Below are positions 57,144-64,000 of a stretch of 64,000 nt of DNA, piece after piece. How positions within the stretch are numbered: position 1 is the first letter of the stretch; each line of letters begins with the position of its first letter. The position numbers were made by a program, and so were the translations under genes. The DNA is from Trileptium ribeirensis (Eukaryota; Nematoda; Enoplea; Enoplida; Thoracostomopsidae): NCBI GenBank assembly GCA_030248225.1, contig JASANE010027700.1:1-64000 (forward strand), in the 5' to 3' direction. The notes beneath the pieces were generated by a model. The model was not told where the DNA came from. It was given only the letters and a program-made list of their open reading frames with translations, and did no database searches.

Positions 57144-57508
57144 TCGTGCGATTTTTGTCATATTTTGAAGTCTACTCTCTAGATATACCGTTTATCAAAT
57201 GAAAGCTTCATTTCAGCGCCCCCGTTCTGGGTTTTCCGACAAACCTAATAACCGTGGTTAAAAATTTCATTGATTATTATGAAAGAAGTTCATCGGTACT
57301 ATTATATAAAACATAATCTCTGGCAAATTTCCCTCGTGCGATTTTTGTCATATTGTGAAGTCTACTCTACTCTCCAGATATCCCGTTTATCAAATGGAAG
57401 GTTCATTTCAGTGCCCCTCTTCTGGGTTTTCCGACAAAGTTAATAACCGTTGTTAAACATTTCATCGGTTATTATGAAAGAAGTTCATCGGTACTATTAT
57501 ATAAGAAA
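57144..57508. repeat. 190-bp tandem duplication
   Basis: Copy 1 (57144-57333) and copy 2 (57334-57508) begin 'TCGTGCGATTTTTGTCATAT' and both end 'CATCGGTACTATTATATAA'. Identity is high, with small indels such as an extra CTACT in copy 2. Confidence 0.95.
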
Positions 57509-57626
57509 TTTATTAGTATGTATAAGAATTTTTGGGTTTTAAGAGATTATGTAAGAATGGGTATGAATTCATATGAAATGAGTGTGTTCTTGCAGTTTTA
57601 AATTTAACTTTCACTTTTTGTTTTAG

Positions 57627-57769
57627 CAGGAAGATTTAACTTCTTTCGGTCGACTCGTGCTTGCGCTGGCGTGTAATTCCCTGCTGGCCGCTCAGCGTAG
57701 CGATCAAATTGGACCATGTATCGACCTTGTAGCGCGACACTATTCTGGTGATCTCAAAAACCTTATACT
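57627..57769 (+). CDS. PAN3: PAN3 exon, end of the pseudokinase C-lobe
   Basis: After ttttttgttttag the exon reads CAG-GAA-GAT; an acceptor three bases later (cag) is equally in phase, so the first residue is Gln or Glu. QEDLTSFGRLVLALACNSL and HYSGDLKNLIL match the family blocks DL-x-x-LG-K/R-VVLALACNS and YSSDLKNLI closely. Ends in phase 2 at a gtacgt donor and joins to 61577 to give LIL-YLLMP. The intervening residues LLAAQRSDQIGPCIDLVAR are diverged but of normal length. Confidence 0.98.
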
Positions 57770-57879
57770 GTACGTCTCCGTGATTTTTTACATGACTTCT
57801 GTTACTATTTTGCAAACATAGTGGAGTAGTGTTATGTCATTAGCCATAGCCTTTTGAAAAATGGAGTGGTTGCGCGGTA

Positions 57880-58200
57880 ATTTTTTGGGGACCAAATCTT
57901 TTTGCGTGAGTGGAAATTTCAAAGTGTCCGGAACAAAATTTTGTACTATTTTATGCGACGTATTACCATATCTTCAGATACTTTTAAATGTACAACTATT
58001 ACCAGTCGATAATGCAGCGTTCTTACATTAGAAATGGTAGTACTATAGTAAAAATTTGTATACATCTATAAAACATAACTTTAGGGATACTAAAAGTGAA
58101 GTCATGGGCTTATTGTGCACGGGTGGTTTCGGGTAAGTAACGGAGGGCGATTTGACGAATATGTAGGACTTGCCCCCCACACTGTGGACAGATCAGTGTT
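57880..58200 (+). repeat. Dispersed repeat family A, copy 4 (diverged)
   Basis: 'GTGGAAATTTCAAAGTG', 'TGCAGCGTTCTTACATTAGA', 'GGTGGTTTCGGGTAAG', 'CCCCCCACACTGTGGACAGA'; preceded by GGGGACC. Confidence 0.75.
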
Positions 58201-58204
58201 GACG

Positions 58205-59600
58205 AAAATACGGATAGAAACATCATTTCAAAATTATTCGACCGGATTTCCTCTAGTGAAACGGAGCGAATGACCCAAACACATGTAGCTTCCCTCTAAT
58301 AGTATTTGATTATGCGAAAAGTAATTTTGTTTGTCTGTGACACATGGATCGGTTTTTGAAAAAGTTATTACAAGAGCAGTTGAGCGGAACGTAGCGAAGC
58401 GTTTTTGTTTTCGTCAGAGGGGGTAAACTCGGCATCATCTATACGTCCGTCGAACTCCTCATAAACTACTTGACTTATTTAAGATTTTTTGTTTGAAAAG
58501 ACTAACACCTTTTAATGCAAGAGATATAGTTTTTGTCAGTTTGTTTTAGTTTTCTGAACTGTGAAGGATGCTCAGAAAGCTCAATTTGGGGCATCGAAAC
58601 AGTAAAACTTTAGCTATAATATTTCTTCGTTGCTTTATGATATCGTTGGTCATTCCAAGGGGCGTATCGTGTGTTAAATGCATGAAAATAATTTTTTCGA
58701 AATCATGTACAAAATTTTATTCTTTTTATTTTGGTCTAGGCGGTGTATATCTAGCGTTAATATTAGTAAAGTTATTAGACTTGTTCCAAAAACGGTCTTC
58801 GTTGTAAAATTGGATCAAAAACCGATTGATTATACGTCGTGATAACACATCACACGATAAAGGGACATTAGTAGGACAAGCTTATGTTATGACGAAAAAT
58901 AGATCCTATTTGAGACTATCACAAAAATACATATTGCGTGCACACTTAACTTGAATATAGTAAGAACAACTTATGGGTATCCCGAGATTTAGTCTCGACT
59001 TCTAAAGTATTGAATGCTTTATGGGTTTCATCGATACAGAACAGAACTAATTTTACGACGGACCCTGACTTGCCGGATTGCTGGCACCTCTAAATTTCTG
59101 AAATTATACATATAGAAGCATTTGCCTGGGGATCCTCAAGTTCGGAACTTTAGGGAATCGTCCGCCAGACGAACTGGTGAGTTGCCCCGTTCTGAAATGA
59201 GCTAAAAGTACCGGGAGCGATTCTTTAGTTAATTGGTGAGAGATTTCCCCTTTTCGTCAGGGTCTCGTTGAACATGGGCACTATAATGTACTGTAGGCTA
59301 GCTAGCAGAAAACGTCAAATATGTTTCATTTCACTACTGATTGCAATTATGTGCAATCTAGAAAGGGAAAATTTTTAATGGCTTTTAACCACGCAAGCTC
59401 ACAGTCTATGTAGTACTTGCATCATTGATCAAAGCATTTTTATGATTTCGCCAATTAATGATGTTCATACCTGCATATCCACTGAATCAAAACTTCACTT
59501 GGGCGGCTTTAAGCTGGAGGGGGTAGCTCATACCTTGTAGAACTGGAAATCCTGTGGGAATTTGCCACATGTTGCCTGGGCGAAAACTCGGCCCCCTGGT
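58205..59600. other. Intron with repeat edges only
   Basis: 'AGTGAAACGGAGCGAATGACC' near 58255 and 'GGAACGTAGCGAAGCG' near 58388 are two more family-B-like edges without a clear body. No exon recognised. Confidence 0.5.
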
Positions 59601-59604
59601 CAGT

Positions 59605-59890
59605 TGTGTGGCTTTATAACTGTATTTTATAGTTCGTTGCCTTTTTTACATATTTATTATTTACCTACTGAAAACAAGTGCTTCTGCAGGCCATGCTTCA
59701 TGTTTTGCTAGTTAGGATTTTGTCATTAACAGTCGAAATATATGCAGTATTGAGGCAGCAATTTTGTCATAACCATTTCTTGTTGGGACGATGATTTTTT
59801 GATGTCATATCAAAATAACGGGGGTACTGGGGATTGACCTAGGGGAAGCCAAAGTTCACCTGAAGAGAACCGACAAGATCATGCGGTGAG
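59605..59890 (+). repeat. Dispersed repeat family C, copy 2
   Basis: From 'TTTATAACTGTATTTT' through 'TAGGATTTTGTCnTnAnnAG' to 'TTGTTGGGACGATGATTTTT', collinear with 63535-63800. Confidence 0.75.
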
Positions 59891-60129
59891 TTCGAAAATC
59901 GTGGGTGCCCACACCCCCCCACTTCTCTGGAAAGCCCAGCATCCACAAAAGATGGCCTAACCAGTAACACTTCTCAACACCTGGTTATCGGAGTCAAAAT
60001 AACCGCACCAGTAAGTCATTTATGGATGCAATGGGAAATTGCATTATTTGTCTAATATAGTAACGTTTATGACACAATTAAAGAAGTGCACATTGCTGAA
60101 CATATGGGGATTGTTTTTCCATGACCGTT

Positions 60130-60440
60130 AAGGGCAGTATCCACTGAGGCCGCTAGGAGGAAATGAAAATTTTGTTGTACGTCGGTGCAACTCATAACTC
60201 ATCTTCAGGTGGATGGATTTTAATAAATTTTTAATACATACCAAAAGTCATGACGATGTTTACGAAATTTAAAAACTTAGACTCATCGTCTTGGTTAAAA
60301 TAGCCAAAAACTGGTTTTAAAGGTTCATTGGCGAATCTATCATGGGCGGTCTGTGTTTTATAACCCATATCTCCCAACAGAGGCGTCGCGGAATTATCTC
60401 ATCGAGGTTTTCGACAATGCCCTAGATCTCTTTTTATTGG
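60130..60440 (+). repeat. Dispersed repeat family B, copy 3
   Basis: 'GAGGCCGCTAGGAGG', 'CTCATAACTCATCTTCAGGT', 'GGATGGATTTTAATAAATTT', 'TTCATTGGCGAATCTA', 'CAGAGGCGTCGCGG', 'CTCATCGAGGTTTTCGACA'. Followed at 60480 by 'TCTTCGAATCTTTTCCAG', as family B is in the 55 kb copy. Confidence 0.8.
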
Positions 60441-60639
60441 ATTACTTCCCGGGCGTCGGTTGGCCTGAATATGAATCTTCGAATCTTTTCCAGAAATATC
60501 GTATTTTAGATTTCCACATTGTTATTACCTGATTGCGGCTTCAAACGAATTTTTATTATAAGGTTATCTAGTACACTAAATATTAGCTTGTTATATAGAG
60601 TACAATTCGACTGTATTATACTTTTTAGGATTTTCAAGT

Positions 60640-60965
60640 ATTTTCCAGAATACAGTCTGTCTTTGGTTGTACGGATTTGTGTTACGTCAAGGCCATGAAC
60701 AAATTTATATAACATGTTTATTGGTAATCTTAGTACGATGGTTTCGCTATCAGAAATCAGCGCGAATAATTCATGCCTTTTCATTGAGCTCAGAGGTGAT
60801 GAACCCCATTTCTAGCATATAGTCTGTCTCCATTTGTTTTGTTATATATTGCGTGCATAGTTTCACGGACGAATGCATCAGTTTATCGATAGCTAATATG
60901 ATGGTTTGGTTATCTAGAATCCAGCAGGAATATTTCATGCCTATTTAGAATCATTGAGATGAAAA
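60640..60965 (+). repeat. Tandem pair of about 170-bp units (follows family B)
   Basis: 'ATGGTTTCGCTATCAGAAATC', 'AGCGCGAATAATTCATGCC' and then 'ATGGTTTGGTTATCTAGAAT', 'CAGCAGGAATATTTCATGCC' repeat at about 60740 and 60902, as at 55690/55880. Confidence 0.75.
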
Positions 60966-61064
60966 TTTGCGCAAATCTGATCTTTTTGGCTTTGAATTCT
61001 ATGTTGTTATAACATCCATCTGTCTGGGACATATAGAAGCACACCAGAGCTGTGGCCTTCCACA

Positions 61065-61415
61065 CCTCTCCAAAAATGAGGGGAACTTCGGAGGATCCCA
61101 AGCTCATTCTCGGGGGAATTTCAAAGTGGGAAGGGGATTTAACTTTGCTTAAAAATACTAAATATTTCAATATTTTCATGTTTTACTGCCGTGCGTGTAT
61201 GTCAAGCCATAAAACGACGTTTTAGCATTAGAAATAGTGGTGATTAATATTAAAAACATTTTGCATAAAAATTTTTTAGATATAAAACATCTTGGATTTA
61301 GTTGGAGAGTTTCGGCCGAGTGGCCTGGGAACGGACATGGTGGAAAATCTCACGAACATGACGAATTTGGAAGGTGGGATATCCTTTCCCTTCCAACCAC
61401 TGTGCACAGACCAGA
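61065..61415 (+). repeat. Dispersed repeat family A, copy 5
   Basis: Well preserved: 'AAGCTCATTCTCGGGGGAAT', 'AAATACTAAATATTTCA', 'AAACGACGTTTTAGCATTAG', 'AAATAGTGGTGATTAAT', 'AAAATCTCACGAACATGACG'. Confidence 0.9.
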
Positions 61416-61576
61416 AGCTTGAACGCTGTATTTGTTATATTTGATTATGTTATTTGACGGAACATGCCTTTTTAAAGTGATATATTCACAGTATATTGGC
61501 GTAATTCTTTATATTTATTGTCCTACCAATACCGTCTTGTTTTTTTTCCAGTTTTGACAATTTTATATATTTCAAG

Positions 61577-61736
61577 GTACCTTCTTATGCCACAGCCGGG
61601 GCCGGCAGCTGGATCCGCCGGAGGTCCCCGGCCACGATCAGTTAACGATATTATGCCAATGATAGGAGCGAGGTTTTTCTCGCAGCTCGACGCCGCGCAG
61701 ACTAAAATCGACTTGGTGGAGAACGAATTGGCTAAA
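61577..61736 (+). CDS. PAN3: PAN3 exon, start of the coiled coil
   Basis: Starts with one base after tttcaag and ends in phase 0 at a gtgaga donor; 53 codons. The end of the pseudokinase (YLLM) is followed by a Pro/Gly/Ala-rich stretch (PQPGPAAGSAGGPRP), then RSVNDIMPMIGARFFSQLDA and AQTKIDLVENELAK. The latter two match the family SVNDIMPMIGARFYTQLDAAQ block that opens the C-terminal coiled coil, through which PAN3 dimerises and contacts PAN2. The Pro/Gly stretch replaces a few-residue linker in vertebrates and is GC-rich against the AT-rich surroundings. Confidence 0.98.
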
Positions 61737-62334
61737 GTGAGATTTTTTAACTTTTATCTATCTAGATTATTTTGAATTGTTTCTAAGTAGGCGTGATGGC
61801 GTTGAGCTACAATTGTTTTAAGACTTTTATGCGTCTATCCAGTACTCGCTAAAGTTGACTGCCACCTTACGAGCGAGTGTGTAACGAGTGAGCAAACAAA
61901 GAATGAATTATAGTTTCAAAATAAAGGTTGATTGTCTAATGGACATAACACAGACGAACAACGAGCAAGCATCGGTAAATTGTGGCGAGTACTGTATTAA
62001 CCTAGTAACTTGCAAAGCGAGGTCAAACTGAGCAACTATTGCTTCTCTGCGCTTAGCAATCATTTCGTCGTTCCAAACTCAGTTCGCTGAGCACATTTAG
62101 ATTCCCACGATAGCAACTATACGCCGGCAATGTTTCAATGGCAACGCAACATTCATTTTAGTCATATAACAAAACGGAAGAATTATTTATTTTTTATTAT
62201 TTATTAATTTATTTCAATAAATGACTAAGAATGCGTAAGCATTAATTTATAGTAATTTATAAATAATAAAATTTTAGAAAAATTGTAATTATTTGAAGAG
62301 CGTGCATTTTATGTTGTTAACCTGTCCACAGACC

Positions 62335-62590
62335 TCAGAAAGGGGCATGTTCATTCTCGGTGAAATTTCAAAGTGGGGTGGGATAAAATTTGCTTAAAAA
62401 TACTACATATTATTTTCATGTAGTTTTATGGCCGTACATATAAATTGACGTTTTAGCATTAGAAACGGTCGTAATTAAATCTTTTTGCCTACAAAATCAT
62501 AAATTTTGACAAAACATATTTCCATTTAGTTGAACATGGGGTTTCGGCCTAGTCGGGGGTCCGCCCTCCTCACTGTGGACAGCACAGCGT
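62335..62590 (+). repeat. Dispersed repeat family A, copy 6
   Basis: 'GGGGCATGTTCATTCTCGG', 'TTTCAAAGTGGGGTGGGATA', 'TTGACGTTTTAGCATTAGAA', 'CATTTAGTTGAACATGGGG', 'CTCACTGTGGACAGCACA'; the region before CTCACGAACATG is shorter than in other copies. Confidence 0.85.
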
Positions 62591-62599
62591 TGTAGGAGC

Positions 62600-63530
62600 C
62601 GAATACTTGCCTTATTATGATGATACCATGCAAATACGGTAATTGTTATAGATTTTATCGTATTCAGCAACAACGAAAACCTGTATCCACATTTTATTGG
62701 CTTGCATATATCTATATCCGAAAAGTGCAAAATTTGAATATGTTTGGTGCCGTCATTTGCTCCGGCATCGTCCTGTAGTGTTAATAGTCCACCCAAATTG
62801 TGGTTAAATCAGTGAAACCAACGCGTTTAACGGGATAAATAACCCAGTAAAAGTAATCCTATCGTTCGCACTCAAGAGGCAAAACACTTGCTTTATAAAT
62901 TTTATGAAAAAATAATTACTGTGGTATTTTTAAAACTTCGGCTCATAGCTCGAAAACTGTTGCTCTGACAAAAATGCATATTTATAACACTATTGTAGCC
63001 TAAAAGGTTTATAACCTAAAATGCTGTGTCAACCAAATGTTCAAAATAACAAAGTTTCAATATTCGTATCAATTCTATAAAAATTTAGGTGGGACATCAA
63101 GGGATCAGTGCAAATACAAAGCTAGGTACACAACTACATTTCATTACGCGTCGGAGAAAAGAAATTGCTAAAACCAAACAACCTGGTGAAGACTTATGCG
63201 ACGGAGAAAACGATTTTTTCTAATTAAACGTTATTTGAGGAAATTTCACTCGCTACGTCTCCTGCTTCTAATTAGTTTGTTATTGATAGTCATGAAGCAT
63301 GTGCAAGATATTTATGCTATCGAAATTAATATTTTACGTTGACATATGCCGACAATAAGATTTTAAAAGTAATATTATAGCAAACTTGTCGCGCCACACT
63401 GCACAAAACCACAATTTCACGTAAGGGGCTTTGATCGGGCGCGCCCACCCCAGCTAGAATCTGTGGGAACTGAAAATACGTCGGGGAATTTGTCCCCAGC
63501 TTACCTGGGGAAAACCGTACACACTTAGGT
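62600..63530. other. Intron, nothing recognised
   Basis: A 'GGCTCATAGCTCGAAAAC' near 62940 is a possible CATAACTC-type module. No exon or element. Confidence 0.4.
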
Positions 63531-63534
63531 CAAC

Positions 63535-63810
63535 TAGGGGTTTATAATTGCATTTTTTCGTGTTTTTCAAACATTTACATTTTTATTGTTGTTTTTGTTG
63601 CATATTTTTGTTTAAGCGCTACAAATGCGTTTTTGTGCTGGCTGAAATTCGTTTTACTTAGGATTTTGTCGTAAATAGTCAAAATATAAGAAATGATTTT
63701 GACTTCCGTTATAACCGTTTATTGTTAGGACGAGCATTTTTGGTGTGACCTGAAAATACCAGGGAGCCAAAATCTACCTGGTGGAACCGCTCACATCTAG
63801 GAGGAGCTTG
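63535..63810 (+). repeat. Dispersed repeat family C, copy 3
   Basis: 'TTTATAATTGCATTTTTTCG', 'TTAGGATTTTGTCGTAAATA', 'GTTATAACCGTTTATTGTTA', 'TTTTTGGTGTGACCTGAAAA', 'ACCAGGGAGCC'. Confidence 0.75.
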
Positions 63811-63913
63811 CCGCGTCCGTGGAGACGCCATGTAAGGATATAGCACTATTGTGCCGTGTAAACTCTATAGCTATGTCAGTATTCGTATAGATTTGATTTG
63901 CATTTGCTTTTAG

Positions 63914-63978
63914 GAACTCGCAAACGGTAGATTATTTCGGTTGCTTTGCAAGCTGAACACAATAAACGAACGACCAGA
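63914..63978 (+). CDS. PAN3: PAN3 exon, C-terminal domain
   Basis: Acceptor ttttag, donor gtgaga in phase 2; 21 full codons. Begins ELA and reads NGRLFRLLCKLNTINERPE, which is nearly the family consensus NGRLFRLLAKLGTINERPE, with Cys and Asn replacing Ala and Gly. This is the last PAN3 exon in the window; the remaining knob domain lies to the right. It joins in phase to the exon ending at 61736. Confidence 0.97.
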
Positions 63979-64000
63979 GTGAGATTTCGTTGCTTTACTA

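Overview
The window is a piece of an animal nuclear genome. It is AT-rich, shows GT-AG introns, and is packed with transposable elements. No bacterial or viral gene organisation is visible. The single host gene I can recognise runs left to right across almost the whole 64 kb: PAN3, the pseudokinase subunit of the PAN2-PAN3 poly(A) deadenylase. I pieced it together from twelve small exons (1558-63978), plus a possible earlier exon at 21-240. Only about 2 kb of the window is coding; the rest is giant introns. The N-terminal CCCH zinc-finger exon(s) should lie left of the window, and the rest of the C-terminal domain to the right. Splice phases agree at every junction except between the exons ending at 4305 and starting at 22459, where a small exon is missing or another donor is used. 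The protein is clearly metazoan. An invertebrate, perhaps a flatworm, fits the element mix (mag-like Ty3/gypsy, CR1/Jockey-type and RTE-type LINEs, Merlin transposase), but the sequence does not prove it.

Layout: 1-4.3 kb holds the first exons and a perfect 141-bp inverted repeat. At 7.16-11.46 kb sits a complete Ty3/gypsy insertion (153-bp LTRs, TACA target duplication) with a broken gag-pol. From 11.5 to 16.9 kb the intron is non-coding, unusually rich in short perfect hairpins, and ends in small tandem repeats. From 17.6 to 19.0 kb is a degenerate satellite of about 150-190 bp units. From 19.9 to 22.3 kb is a minus-strand CR1/Jockey-type LINE remnant ending about 130 bp before a PAN3 exon. 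At 22.4-31.5 kb are three PAN3 exons, a 355-bp-period repeat, 18-bp palindromes and dispersed repeats. At 32.0-36.9 kb is an old, decayed gypsy element, followed by a Merlin-like transposase fragment (37.2-37.6 kb), an RTE-type LINE (38.8-40.6 kb) and a second block of the satellite (41-42 kb). From 42 to 64 kb lie the remaining PAN3 exons among copies of several dispersed repeat families, named A, B, C and D here.

The exons give an ordered PAN3 reading: low-complexity N-terminal region, VGGTTYF motif, pseudokinase N-lobe, C-lobe, then the start of the coiled coil and C-terminal knob. The mobile elements are all intronic. I found no second host gene I would stand behind, but one small two-exon ORF at 53.84-54.18 kb overlaps the least certain PAN3 exon and competes with it. 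I see no tRNA, rRNA or CRISPR array.
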